A DNA stretch of 64,000 nt from Symploca sp. SIO3C6 (lineage in GTDB: Bacteria > Cyanobacteriota > Cyanobacteriia > Cyanobacteriales > Coleofasciculaceae): contig JAAHHJ010000014.1 in the NCBI GenBank assembly GCA_010692425.1, positions 62,001 to 126,000 on the forward strand, written 5' to 3'. Positions 37,568-46,763 of the stretch are shown here, in pieces. The stretch's first letter is position 1. Every line of letters begins with the position of its first letter. The position numbers and the translations under genes were made by a program. A model generated the notes under the pieces. That model was given only the letters and a program-made list of their open reading frames with translations, was not told the origin of the DNA and searched no databases.

Positions 37568-37677
37568 CAGCAGTTTCAGACTCGATGTGATACAGTCGTA
37601 GCCCTCACCCCCTGCCCCTCTCCCTTGCGTTGGGAGAAGGGAGAAGATTATGACAGAATAAGGGTTTGATGAATTCG
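37568..37677. repeat. Dispersed ~110-bp repeat, copy 1
   Basis: It runs from CAGCAGTTTCAGACTC to AGGGTTTGATGAATTCG. It recurs at about 49558-49697 after the NRPS gene, where the inner part (GCCCTCACCCCC...CTCTCCC) is duplicated. Confidence 0.7.
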
Positions 37678-37740
37678 CTTCTAATTAAACTTTCCCATCC
37701 CAACTCAAAAAAGAGAAGGTAGCGATCGCTATTATTGTTT

Positions 37741-38382
37741 ATGAAAATATCAACGATTGAAATTGCCGAACAACGAGTAATTTTAAACGGTGTCAGCTGG
37801 CAGACATTTGAACAATTACTTGCAGAATTAGGAGAAAATAGAGCCACGCGCTTGGCTTATAACCAAGGATGTTTAGAAATAATGACACCCTTAGGTCCCC
37901 ACGAGTATAATAACCGCTTTATAGATGATTTGATTAGAGCGATCGCTGATGAGTTAAACTTGAATCTCAAAAAGTTTGGTTCCCTAACTCTGAAGCGGGA
38001 AGCTATGCAGAGTGGGGCAGAGCCTGACTCCTGTTACTACATTCACAATGAGCCACGAGTCAGAGGAAAACTAGCTATTGACCTAGATCATGACCCACCG
38101 CCAGATTTAGTATGGGAAATTGATATTACTAGTAGCTCAATAGATAAGCACCGAATTTATGCAGAGCTTGGTGTGCTTGAACTATGGCGTTATGATGGGC
38201 AGAAACTGAAAGTTTTTGTGTTGCAAGAAACAACTTTAATCTATCAGAGCTTGCCAGAAAGTCCAACCTTTCCTTGGATGCCTCTAGATGCAATTCCCAG
38301 ATTTATTAGCCAAAGTTTGGTAGATGGAGAAACTGCCACTTTACGAGTTTTTCGGGCTTGGGTGAAACAACAGAGGAAGTAG
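37741..38382 (+). CDS. Uma2-family endonuclease
   Basis: This Uma2 protein is 213 residues, taking the ATG at 37741 over a TTG two codons upstream. It has the N-terminal TFEQLLAELGENRATRLAYN block, SGAEPDSCYYI and PPDLVWEIDITSSSIDKH (the PD...E-x catalytic set), then an ELWRYDGQKLKV strand. It belongs to a different subfamily from its neighbour at 36926 (the PPD-LVWEID form). It is expressed alone. Confidence 0.87.
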   Translation: MKISTIEIAEQRVILNGVSWQTFEQLLAELGENRATRLAYNQGCLEIMTPLGPHEYNNRFIDDLIRAIADELNLNLKKFGSLTLKREAMQSGAEPDSCYYIHNEPRVRGKLAIDLDHDPPPDLVWEIDITSSSIDKHRIYAELGVLELWRYDGQKLKVFVLQETTLIYQSLPESPTFPWMPLDAIPRFISQSLVDGETATLRVFRAWVKQQRK

Positions 38383-38436
38383 AAGGAGCAGAGGAAATAC
38401 AGATGTTTGCATCCATAACATTAAACTGGATTGATT

Positions 38437-38545
38437 GTATAGCGCTACGCGCAAGGCTCCAGGGCAGAAGGCTCCAAGGCAGAAGGGGTGAATTTGACAA
38501 AGTTCTAGCGATTTAGCTTGTCCTAAGCTTAATACGTACTGCTGT
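38437..38545. repeat. Dispersed ~108-bp repeat, copy 1 (ends TATAGCGCTACGCGC / AGTACGTATTAAG)
   Basis: Nearly the same sequence is present at 49889-49996 in the same orientation and, inverted and with more heptamers inside, at about 57588-57704. The shape is that of a small non-autonomous element. Confidence 0.75.
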
Positions 38546-38593
38546 AAATTACAAATATGTTCAAATTATTGGAACACTAAGTATAGGTTCTCA

Positions 38594-39460
38594 ATGCCAC
38601 AGCAGACAGTACAGCAACATACCAGACTTGGCAGAGAATTCCTGCCAGGTTGCAATCTCATGCAACTGACAGAAAAACAGGTAGCTCAATTCAAGCAATC
38701 TCTTTGGGAACACGGTGTTATTTGCGTTAGAAAACAACATCTTACCGCACCACAGTTGAAGGAATTTGCAATTGCGACTTTTGGTGATTCAACCCTTGGG
38801 CGTAGACCTAAACCCATAGATCCCGAAATTGATCTAGACTTACAAAGTCCAGGTGTCTCTATCTTGGGAAATCCTAAAAGGCATTCTACCGACATTGTCG
38901 GCAAGTTAGCTTGGAAATGGCATCATGACAAGGATCATCTCCCAAAAACAGAGGGAATGGATATGAATACTTTGTACGTGGTGATGCTTTATGGAGTAGA
39001 AATACCTCCAGAAGGAATCGATGGCAAACTTCACACCACAGAATTCCTCGACATGGTAGAAGCCTACAACAACCTCTCTAGAGAACATCAACAGCAATTA
39101 GAGCAAACATCTATGTATCATCTCTCGCCAATTACCCCTCAGCCTGGGAGCGATATTCCTATGAAATTGCATCCCATCGTCTCAACCCACAAAGTGACTG
39201 GGCAAAAAGGGTTATATCTTGGCTCAAATACATCGATTAAAGTTGGCATGGAGGAGAAACCAAAAGAGGCAAAACTTTTCTGGCAGGAACTTTTTGAGAC
39301 AGTTTTAGAGTCTACACCAGTTTACGCTCATGTTTGGCAGCCAGGGGATATTGTCTTTTGGGATAACTCGCAAGTCATGCACGCAGGCACTCCCTATGAT
39401 GCCAACCAATATAAGCGCGTCGCCTTGCGTGTAGGAGTCGTAGACAATACTTCCACTTAA
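38594..39460 (+). CDS. TauD/TfdA-type Fe(II)/2-oxoglutarate dioxygenase
   Basis: This 288-residue cytosolic enzyme has the iron facial triad of the TauD fold: an HxD motif in the WHHDKDH block (around residue 115) and the distal His in QVMHAGTPYD. The 2-oxoglutarate-binding Arg lies in KRVALRVG. The substrate is unknown; relatives act on taurine, aryloxyacids or natural-product intermediates. It overlaps tail-to-tail with the DUF924 gene by 4 bases, sharing TTAA. No sulfonate transport gene is nearby, so a taurine role is doubtful. Confidence 0.85.
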   Translation: MPQQTVQQHTRLGREFLPGCNLMQLTEKQVAQFKQSLWEHGVICVRKQHLTAPQLKEFAIATFGDSTLGRRPKPIDPEIDLDLQSPGVSILGNPKRHSTDIVGKLAWKWHHDKDHLPKTEGMDMNTLYVVMLYGVEIPPEGIDGKLHTTEFLDMVEAYNNLSREHQQQLEQTSMYHLSPITPQPGSDIPMKLHPIVSTHKVTGQKGLYLGSNTSIKVGMEEKPKEAKLFWQELFETVLESTPVYAHVWQPGDIVFWDNSQVMHAGTPYDANQYKRVALRVGVVDNTST

Positions 39461-40032
39461 AAAGATGAGCCAGGCTGCCTGAGAAACTCTACCTCTTCGA
39501 GAGTATTTTCCCGATTAAGGATCTGGTTGCGATGGGGAAAGCGCCCGAAACGCTCAATGACTTGGAGATGGCGGTAGGCATAATCTATAGGACTAGCACT
39601 ATTGGGATCATCTTTGAGAGTTAAGAATAACTCAACACAGCGATGTTGATCTTCAAGGTTCTCACTATGCTCAAATGGTAAATATATAAACCAGCGCTGT
39701 ACTGGCAGAAGTTCTTTGTCAAAGTTATGAGCAACAGCATGCTTGGCAATACCCAGGGCCATAGAGTCAGTAGCAAAGGCTTGGGGCTGATTACGAAACA
39801 TATTGCGGGGGAATTGATCCCATAGCAGAATTAGCGCCAAACAGCCCTGTGGTGTTGCCTTCCATTGCTCCAGCTGACTAGATATTGAGCGTTGATAAGT
39901 TTTTAAAAACCGTGAGCACACTAGTTGATCAAACTCGGGATTTTTTTTGAACCAGAATTTACGCTCCTTTCCGTAATCTATATCTTCAGGCTTACCAAAC
40001 CAAAAATCTAGAATCTCATCAACTGGGGACAT
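39457..40032 (-). CDS. DUF924 family protein
   Basis: A 191-residue protein. The start is the ATG at 40032; a longer reading to 40212 would translate repeat DNA. It has the family blocks EILDFWFGKPEDID, LILLWDQFPRNMFR, a central YLPFEHSENLEDQHRCV and RFGRFPHRN. It is an all-helical TPR-like fold of unknown biochemical role, widespread in bacteria and plants. Its stop overlaps that of the dioxygenase gene on the other strand. A copy of a dispersed repeat lies just upstream. Confidence 0.88.
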   Translation of the reverse strand: MSPVDEILDFWFGKPEDIDYGKERKFWFKKNPEFDQLVCSRFLKTYQRSISSQLEQWKATPQGCLALILLWDQFPRNMFRNQPQAFATDSMALGIAKHAVAHNFDKELLPVQRWFIYLPFEHSENLEDQHRCVELFLTLKDDPNSASPIDYAYRHLQVIERFGRFPHRNQILNRENTLEEVEFLRQPGSSF

Positions 40033-40033
40033 A

Positions 40034-40138
40034 ATACTGATTTCATTTATATTGGCTACAGATGCTGATGACGCGGTGACGCGGTGAGACGGTGACGCGG
40101 GGATTAATGTATAGCAGGCATGCCAGGAAATTGGTATA
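40034..40138. repeat. Dispersed repeat, copy 2
   Basis: Matches the copy at 3920-4003. It contains an expanded GACGCGGTGA tract between TTTCATTTATATTGGCTACA and TTAATGTATAGCAGG. Confidence 0.7.
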
Positions 40139-40179
40139 AGAAGAGAATCTCTCCATAGTGTATAAAAATATCTTCCCAC

Positions 40180-40231
40180 ACTCCCCATCTCCCCATCTCC
40201 CCCTCTCCCCATCTCCCCCTCTCCCCCTCTC
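40180..40231. repeat. CCCCATCT/CCCCCTCT array beyond the kinase stop
   Basis: This is the same octamer/heptamer family as at 27626-27695. It begins about 15 bases after the stop of the minus-strand kinase gene. Confidence 0.7.
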
Positions 40232-40246
40232 TTCCAACTACCGGTG

Positions 40247-42415
40247 TCATCTAGAGCGATTAAAATTGAGCCTGAGTCGAGGCAGCCCTGGCAGCCCTCT
40301 TTTCTCGGGCTCTGGCTCTAACTCTGGTTCTGGTTGTAACTTTTCCTTAACTTCTTCTAGACTGATGCGTGCATTCTGGAGCGCCTTTTGAGCTTGCTGA
40401 TAGTTGGGTTTATATCGAATTGCTTGCTCATAAGAGTTGATCGCTTCTTGATATCGCTGCAAGTTTACCAAAGCATTGCCTTGAGAGTACCAAGATTGGT
40501 AGTGCTTAGGGTCATGTTTCAAAGCAGTTTGATAGGATTCAAAAGCGGCTTGGTATCTTGCTAATCTATAGAGAGCATTGCCTCGGTTGTACCAAGCTTG
40601 TTGAGAATTTGGTCGTAATTTAACTGCTTGGTCGAAGGAAACAACAGCTTCTTCATATTGACCTAAATTATGTAATGCCCAGCCCTTACTATTCCAAGCT
40701 TCATAATGTTCAGGTTTAGATTTAAATACCCTCTCGAAAGAGGCAACAGCTTCTTCATAGCGGCGCAAAGCATTGAGGGAAATGCCCAGGGAATACCAGG
40801 CTTGGTAAAAATTGGGCTGGAATTGAACAGCCTTTTGATAAGACTCTACGGCTTGTTCATACTTGTTCATATTGATTAAGGCATTACCGCGCTGATACCA
40901 AGAGTGAGCTGAATCAGGCTTATATTCAAGGACTTGGTCGTAGGATTCTACAGCTTCTTGATATAAACCCATATTATGCAATGCCCAGCCACGCCCATAC
41001 CATGCCCTAGGGTATTCTGGTCTAAGTTCCAGTGCTTCGTCAAAGGAAGCGATCGCAGCTGAATATTGCTTTAATTTAATCTGTAAATTACCTCGTTCAT
41101 TCCAAGCTTCAAGATCCGCAGGGGCAATTCTAATTGCCGAATCAAAAGCATCAAGGGATTGTTGATAACGTTGCAACTGTTCCAGTGCCTTACCTCGATC
41201 TTTCCAGGCTTCGAGATAATCTGGTAAAAGTTCAATCGCTTGGTCGTAGGCTTCGAGGGCATCTTCATAGCGCTGTAGCCCAAACAAAGTGTTACCTATA
41301 CCCTTCCAAGCTTGAGCATATTCTGGTCTGATTTCAACTGCTTGATTATAAGCTTCGAGGGCATCTTCGTAACGTCTTAACTCCAGCAAAGTCTCACCTC
41401 GGTTGTATAAATCAGTGGCGTTAGTAGCTTTGAGAAAGGTAACTACTCCCATAACTGCTGCAGCTCCCAAGCCGAGGACAATGATGGAAATAAAAATATT
41501 GTGCAGTTGTGGTATTGAGATTATCGGTTTGCTAAGACTAGGTTGAGAGTAGGAGACAGAGGGCAAGGTTAAGGTAGCGCTGGTGGTATTACCTAAATCC
41601 TTGATTGCTTGTAAGGCAACGCTGGCTGTTTGGTAGCGCTCTCGGAAGTCATAGCATACCATTTTATCTAGAACTCTGGCTAAATTAGGACTAACTTGTG
41701 CCTGTTGGTGCCAGCTAAATTCACCAGTTTCAGGATTACTTGGCAATTCGCTAGGATATAAGCCAGTTAGAGCACTAATCCCCAGCATGCCCACAGCATA
41801 AATATCACTACTTAATTTAGGGTTGCCGTTGGCTTGTTCACTGGGTAAATAGCCAGGAGTGCCAATGGCAACTGTTAACTTTGTTTGCCCTTGCTTGATA
41901 ATTTGAGTGCTAACTTGTTTAACAGCACCAAAGTCGATTAGGATTAATTTACCATCTTGTTTGCGCCTAATTAAATTGCGCGGATTAAGGTCACGGTGAA
42001 TTACTTTTTGCTGATGTACAAACTCCAGGATTTCTAGAATTTCTTGCAGCAGGGCAATCACTTGATGTTCACTCAACTGTTTTCCCGGCGTTAGTTCCTT
42101 GCTAAGATCATCACCTGCAATCAATTCCTGCACCAGATAGAATTCTTGATTTTCCTCGAAGTAAGCAAAAAGCTGGGGAATTCGGGGGTGATGACCTAAC
42201 TTGTGCAGAATTTTGGCCTCAGTTTCAAACATGCGCCTCGCCGTCTGCAAGGTAATAGGATCAGTAGACTGAAGCTTAAGTTGCTTAACGACACAGTGCT
42301 CTTTACCAGGGAGATGTTGATCTTCGGCGACAAAAGTCTGACCAAACCCACCTTCTCCCAGTTGGGCAATGATTTTGTAGCGTCCACCGACTAAGTCTCC
42401 TAAATCCAAATTCAT
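40247..42415 (-). CDS. Ser/Thr protein kinase with TPR repeats
   Basis: This 722-residue Hanks-type kinase has a Gly-rich loop (GEGGFG, 21-26), the ATP Lys44 in VVKQL, the catalytic HRDLNPRN (Asp142) and the metal-binding DFG at 161-163. A linker leads to one transmembrane helix (about 308-328). Then about ten TPRs of 34 residues follow (AYNQAVEIRPEYAQAW type) and a Glu/Pro-rich C-terminal tail. The TPR part is predicted outside the membrane or in the periplasm, the kinase inside. This layout is common in cyanobacteria and fits signalling with protein-protein contacts. There is no cognate phosphatase nearby. Confidence 0.93.
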   Translation of the reverse strand: MNLDLGDLVGGRYKIIAQLGEGGFGQTFVAEDQHLPGKEHCVVKQLKLQSTDPITLQTARRMFETEAKILHKLGHHPRIPQLFAYFEENQEFYLVQELIAGDDLSKELTPGKQLSEHQVIALLQEILEILEFVHQQKVIHRDLNPRNLIRRKQDGKLILIDFGAVKQVSTQIIKQGQTKLTVAIGTPGYLPSEQANGNPKLSSDIYAVGMLGISALTGLYPSELPSNPETGEFSWHQQAQVSPNLARVLDKMVCYDFRERYQTASVALQAIKDLGNTTSATLTLPSVSYSQPSLSKPIISIPQLHNIFISIIVLGLGAAAVMGVVTFLKATNATDLYNRGETLLELRRYEDALEAYNQAVEIRPEYAQAWKGIGNTLFGLQRYEDALEAYDQAIELLPDYLEAWKDRGKALEQLQRYQQSLDAFDSAIRIAPADLEAWNERGNLQIKLKQYSAAIASFDEALELRPEYPRAWYGRGWALHNMGLYQEAVESYDQVLEYKPDSAHSWYQRGNALINMNKYEQAVESYQKAVQFQPNFYQAWYSLGISLNALRRYEEAVASFERVFKSKPEHYEAWNSKGWALHNLGQYEEAVVSFDQAVKLRPNSQQAWYNRGNALYRLARYQAAFESYQTALKHDPKHYQSWYSQGNALVNLQRYQEAINSYEQAIRYKPNYQQAQKALQNARISLEEVKEKLQPEPELEPEPEKRGLPGLPRLRLNFNRSR

Positions 42416-43261
42416 GGGGTTTTACTGAAGGAATGCCAAGGGGCAGCAACTACCTTCTCGATTTTTGCACATAATTATAGACTGATTAACTACTCAGGAG
42501 TGGTGAGTGACCCAAATCTCCTATCCCCTATTCTCTAATCTCTCTCCAGAGATATGTCAACAAATATTAAGAGGCTAAAATCCTCTGGGGCTGAATTCAT
42601 AATCTGTTTAAGCCTGAGATTGTCTATTAATTTGTAATTAATTATTAAGTGCAAGTTGACAGATCAGTGGGAATAAATGGTAGGTTAATTACTATAGTTT
42701 ATTTCAGCCCATGGCGAAAATAAGTTATTTTAAAGATTTGATGAAGTTACTCTGTAAGCATTGTTAATTTGATGGTAAACAGAATATAATCATTTTTGTA
42801 AGTAAGTTGAACAGTACAGTAAAGCTTAACGGTCTTATTTTATTGAGTTTTTTGAAAAACTAACCAGGGAACAAGGAACGAAAAAAAGAGGACAGTTAAG
42901 GTTTGAGAAGGATACTGAAAAGCCTACTCAAGCAATCTAATTATATAATAGTTGTGGGAAACTCTGCCCTTAATGAAGAAGGTAAATCTATAACTTATTA
43001 ATAGTGAGTAAAAAAACTCAAGGATTTTATTAGTTACTATTACCTTCTTCTTTAAGCTAGTTATTATCAAATTTAATTGTCTTTTATGACAGTTATTTAA
43101 GAGTTTTTGGAGGTTGTGCAGCAACAAAAATTACTCTAATTAAAAATTAGGAGATTGTCCATGAATCCCTTTGATTAATCAGATACTCTCCTGACTAATT
43201 TAATCCCTATGGCTTGGAGTAAATAAATGTTGCCTTCTAGAAAACTCTTTATATAAGTGAC
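42416..43261. other. Long intergenic leader of the biosynthetic cluster
   Basis: About 850 bases without a convincing gene, A/T-rich, between the divergent kinase and chorismatase genes. It contains a 5-codon reading frame with a perfect ribosome binding site (43149-43178) inside an inverted repeat, described separately. Confidence 0.6.
43149..43192 (+). promoter_or_regulatory. Possible leader peptide / attenuator-like hairpin
   Basis: AGGAG (43149-43153) lies 7 bases before ATG-AAT-CCC-TTT-GAT-TAA (43161-43178), a 5-codon frame. AGGAGA (43149-43154) is exactly complementary to TCTCCT (43187-43192). It lies about 80 bases before the first cluster gene. A regulatory role is speculative. Confidence 0.3.
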
Positions 43262-44239
43262 ATGGGTGAAATTATGAAAACACTTGCAGCAGTAGACCTT
43301 GATACTAAAAGTATTCAAGTTTTGTTTGGTCGTAATCAAACCTCTTGCGTTTCTAGAGAAAACGGCATTGATTTGTATGTAAAAATTCCCACCTTGGGTG
43401 AAGATAGTAGAGAATGCATAATTTCTCAGCCTGGTTGTGTTTACCAAAAGCTAGGTTTTCATATTGTTGAAACTGAAGACAGATTAGTTGGTGTTTTAGT
43501 TAAAGAAGCCCAATTTCCACTAGAGAAAATAACCTATCAGTTCTACCTAGACTTTTTAGAATTAGTCAAAGATTGGAAGTTATTACGCATTTGGCATTAT
43601 CTTCCCTTTATCAATGATGAAACTTCAGCCCTAGAAAATTACAAGTCGTTTTGCCAGGGTCGTTCCTTAGCCCTTGAAGCGTTCTATGGTGAAAACTTTT
43701 GCGCTTTATTGCCAGCTGCTACTGTTGTCGGTATTAACGATAACAACTTAGTGATGTACTTTATTGCTGGTAAAGAGCAGGGAACTAATATTGAAAATCC
43801 TGAACAAGTTTCGGCTTTCCACTATCCCAAGCAGTATGGTTCAAGAGCTCCTAATTTCGCACGAGGTACCATAATTAACTATAAGGGAAAACAAATCGGT
43901 TATTTGTCTGGAACAGCTAGTATTAAAAGTCATAAGTCAGTAATGTTGATGGATGTAGCTTACCAGCTATACACGATTGTTGACAATATGAGTCTGGTGT
44001 TTGAACGCATGGGTTTAGTTTTTGAGCGCCATAGTTACGGCAACATTATGCCGGATCCTGCCAAGTACAATCGAAGCTTCAAGGTATACATTAGACATGC
44101 AAAGGATGCCCAGCGGGTGCGAGAGCTTTTTCCTCAGATGATTTTGGCTAATGAAGAGGATCAGATCATTTACTTACACTCAGATATATGTCGCTCAGAA
44201 TTAGATATTGAAATTGAGGCGACTATCGAAGAAAAGTAA
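43262..44239 (+). CDS. Chorismatase (FkbO/Hyg5-type)
   Basis: This 325-residue enzyme is of the chorismatase family, which cleaves chorismate to a dihydroxycyclohexadiene acid or to 3- or 4-hydroxybenzoate plus pyruvate. Characteristic blocks: RIWHYLPFIN (109-118), ENYKSFCQGRSLAL near 125-138, YPKQYGSRAPNFARG (about 188-202), YLSGTASI near 214-221 and a FKVYIRHAKDAQRV C-terminal block. The start could be the ATG at 43274 instead. It is the first gene of a run with an acyl-AMP ligase, a carrier protein and an NRPS, so its product is likely a starter acid. Which of the four known chorismatase subtypes it is cannot be read by eye. Confidence 0.82.
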   Translation: MGEIMKTLAAVDLDTKSIQVLFGRNQTSCVSRENGIDLYVKIPTLGEDSRECIISQPGCVYQKLGFHIVETEDRLVGVLVKEAQFPLEKITYQFYLDFLELVKDWKLLRIWHYLPFINDETSALENYKSFCQGRSLALEAFYGENFCALLPAATVVGINDNNLVMYFIAGKEQGTNIENPEQVSAFHYPKQYGSRAPNFARGTIINYKGKQIGYLSGTASIKSHKSVMLMDVAYQLYTIVDNMSLVFERMGLVFERHSYGNIMPDPAKYNRSFKVYIRHAKDAQRVRELFPQMILANEEDQIIYLHSDICRSELDIEIEATIEEK

Positions 44240-44286
44240 GTAGGGGTTAGTCTTGAAGAAATTGATTAATTTTATGGAGTTCTTGT

Positions 44287-45810
44287 ATGCTTAACCAAAT
44301 GCTCAATAAGACCGTAAAGCAGTATCCAGAAAAAACTGCAATTGTCTACGGTTCCTCAAGAATAAGTTATCAGGAACTCTACAGTAATATCTTGGGATTG
44401 AGTAAAGGTTTAAGCTCAATAGGTGTCAAGCAATCTGACTGTGTAGCACTGATTTTGCCCAATTGCCCAGAGTTTGCAGTGAGCTTTTATGCTACTGCCA
44501 AATTAAACGCGATCGCACTGTTGTTGCACCCTTCTTTTAAAGAAAGTGATATCAAGCACTACGTCATTGATAGCAATGCCAGTGTCATCATCACTGATCA
44601 TACTCGGGCTGAGGTTTGCCGTAAGGTTATCTCTGAGTTAGACCAAAAAGTCGAATTAGTTGTAGTTGGTGGAGAGAATTCCCTTGGTATTTGCTTCCAG
44701 GATTTAATTCACAAACCAGTGGATGATTTACCCGAGAATGCCTCTTATGAAGGAGACGTACTTTACCAATATTCATCTGGCTCTACAGGAAGACCAAAGA
44801 GAATTTGTAGAACTCAAAACAACCTCTTCCATGAGTCTAATAACTCTGTACTCACGCTCAATATTACAGAGTCTGATAATATCCTGTGCATCGTACCACT
44901 CTACCATGCCTATGGCTTTGGAGTATGCCTATTGGCAGCAATAAACGCTGGAGCAACTCTGGTCATCTTAGAACCATATTTGCAGGATGGAGTTCCTGTG
45001 GAAATGCCATTTGTGTTTAGGCGTCCGAGAGTATTAGAGCTAATTGAAGAAGAGCAAATTTCAGTTCTTCCAGCTGTGCCTTATCTCTTTAGTATCTTGG
45101 CAGCAACTCCCCCGGAAACTCACGCCAGTTTACCTAGTTTAAAGTTATGTATTTCAGCAGGAAACTTTCTATCTAAAGATATTTTTGATAAATTCCAGCA
45201 GAGATTTGGGATTCCTATCAGGCAGCTTTACGGTTGTACAGAAGCTGGAGCTATGGCTATCAACATGGAAGCTGAGGCAGAAATTAAACCTGATTCTATC
45301 GGCTTGCCCATGAAAAATGTGGAAATCAAAGTTATGGATGATAAGGGTGACGAGTTGCCCAGTGGCATAGTTGGGGAACTTGTTGTCAGTAGCCAAACTT
45401 TGACTAGCGGCTATTACAATGCGCCGGAAGTGAATAAAGAATCCTTCAAAAGTGGTCACTTTTTTACTGGTGATTTGGGTAAAAAAGATGAACAGGGTTA
45501 TCTCTACATTACTGGACGTAAGAAAATATTCATTGACACTGGCGGCTATAAAGTTGATCCTTTAGAAGTTGAAGATGTCCTTAACAGTCATCCAAAAGTA
45601 GAAGAAGTGGTAGTTGTTGGTACCAGTAGACCCTATGCAGGAGAGATGATCAAGGCCGTTGTAGTCTCGAAAGGAGAATGTCAAGAGGATGAGCTTTTAA
45701 GCTACTGCAAAGATAAACTTCCAGAATTCAAAGTTCCCAGAGTTATTGAATTCCGGGAAGAAATCCCCAAGAGTGCACTAGGCAAAATTTTGAGAAAAGA
45801 TTTAGTCTAG
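44287..45810 (+). CDS. Aryl-acid:AMP/CoA ligase (ANL superfamily)
   Basis: This 507-residue adenylating enzyme shows ANL motifs: the P-loop A3 YSSGSTGRPKRICRT near residue 161, A5 YGCTEAGAM near 316, A7 with FFTGDLG, then the A8 hinge ITGRKKIFIDTGGYKVDP and the catalytic Lys in the final SALGKILRKDL. It lacks a carrier-protein domain. It follows the chorismatase by 47 bases, so it most likely activates the hydroxybenzoate-type product and loads it on the carrier protein at 46353. CoA as acceptor is equally possible. It is close in layout to 4-chlorobenzoate/benzoate ligases. Confidence 0.88.
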   Translation: MLNQMLNKTVKQYPEKTAIVYGSSRISYQELYSNILGLSKGLSSIGVKQSDCVALILPNCPEFAVSFYATAKLNAIALLLHPSFKESDIKHYVIDSNASVIITDHTRAEVCRKVISELDQKVELVVVGGENSLGICFQDLIHKPVDDLPENASYEGDVLYQYSSGSTGRPKRICRTQNNLFHESNNSVLTLNITESDNILCIVPLYHAYGFGVCLLAAINAGATLVILEPYLQDGVPVEMPFVFRRPRVLELIEEEQISVLPAVPYLFSILAATPPETHASLPSLKLCISAGNFLSKDIFDKFQQRFGIPIRQLYGCTEAGAMAINMEAEAEIKPDSIGLPMKNVEIKVMDDKGDELPSGIVGELVVSSQTLTSGYYNAPEVNKESFKSGHFFTGDLGKKDEQGYLYITGRKKIFIDTGGYKVDPLEVEDVLNSHPKVEEVVVVGTSRPYAGEMIKAVVVSKGECQEDELLSYCKDKLPEFKVPRVIEFREEIPKSALGKILRKDLV

Positions 45811-46352
45811 TTTACCAGCTAGAGCAATTCTAGTAAGGAGATGATATCATGTTTGGTTGCACGAACAAAATACAGAAAATTACTTTGTTTGTAGTTTGTT
45901 TGAAGCTTGGTAATCACTCCTCTAACTTTTTCTCACGGGAGTATCCCATTTTTGTAATGTTGTGGTGCAGGCATCTGGGAGTATGTCACTTTTGTAAGCC
46001 CTCACCCTCAATCCCTCTGGCAAGCCTGGGAGAGGGACTTTTATTGGCTTGCTCCCCTTCTCCCAATCTTGCTAGAAGAGGCTGGGGGATGAGGGCATAA
46101 GGATTGATCTGCAAACCTGACATGCTCCCCAGGCATCTTGCCCCAGGCATCTTGCTTGCTTAGAGTAATAAATATCTGTAGCCTTGATAAAGGTTACAGG
46201 TTGAGGCAGGGTGTGATACCAAATCCGGTTTAAAAGCCTCTTTTATGTAAAGGACTAACTAGGCAGCTGGAAAGCTTCTGACTCCTGACTCCTAACTCCC
46301 GTAACTTTCTCTAATTTCCTGTAAACCCTTATTTAACGATTAAACAAAGATC
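45811..46352. other. Gap between ligase and carrier-protein genes
   Basis: No convincing gene. An 83-codon frame at 45849 has a good ribosome binding site (AAGGAG at 45835-45840) but its second half is a copy of the CCCTCACCC...CCTGGGAGAGGG dispersed repeat, so it may be a gene remnant. The rest is repeat-like (GGCATCTTGCCC twice). Confidence 0.5.
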
Positions 46353-46613
46353 ATGACTGTTGACCAAATAAAACAAAAAACCCAAGCAGTTGTTTTAGAA
46401 ATGCTACCAGGTGTGAGTAGTGAAGAGCTCTCCGATGATAGAGATATTTTTAGCCTAGGCTTAGATTCAGTTAATGCTATGAATCTTATTTTTGGCTTGC
46501 AAGATGCTTTTGAGATTCAGTTTGCAACCAGTGAGATTAGCTTTGAAAATTTTCGGACTGTATCAGGAATTGTTGAATTGATAAAAAGAAAACAAGAGGA
46601 ACTACAGTGGTGA
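46353..46613 (+). CDS. Stand-alone carrier protein (ArCP/ACP-like)
   Basis: This 86-residue acyl/aryl carrier protein folds as a four-helix bundle. The phosphopantetheine Ser lies in the motif GLDSVNAMNLIF (around residues 46-57). It needs a phosphopantetheinyl transferase, not encoded here, to become active. Its place between the aryl-acid ligase and the C-PCP-TE NRPS suggests it presents the aryl acid to the condensation domain. As a generic ACP it could also hold a CoA-derived acyl group. Confidence 0.88.
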   Translation: MTVDQIKQKTQAVVLEMLPGVSSEELSDDRDIFSLGLDSVNAMNLIFGLQDAFEIQFATSEISFENFRTVSGIVELIKRKQEELQW

Positions 46614-46763
46614 CTCGCCCATAGGAAAGAGGGTGCGAGATGGGGTAAGGCGGTGAGGCGGTGACGCAGTCATAGTTGCGGAACTTGCCTTGAAAAGCCA
46701 CGGTATTTTTAACCTCACCCTAGATAAAGATAGCAGTTATCAGTTGAATGGTAGATAAAGACA

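Noticed and set aside
38594-39460. Taurine dioxygenase (tauD) by name
   Set aside because: The fold fits, but no sulfonate transport genes are near and substrate residues cannot be read by eye; only the superfamily is called.
42656-42686. Sigma-70 promoter (TTGACA with TAGGTT)
   Set aside because: The spacing is 19 bases and the -10 box is poor, so the support is too weak.
45849-46100. 83-codon frame with a good ribosome binding site in the biosynthetic cluster
   Set aside because: Its second half is a common dispersed repeat, and the first ~25 codons resemble nothing; treated as a possible remnant only.
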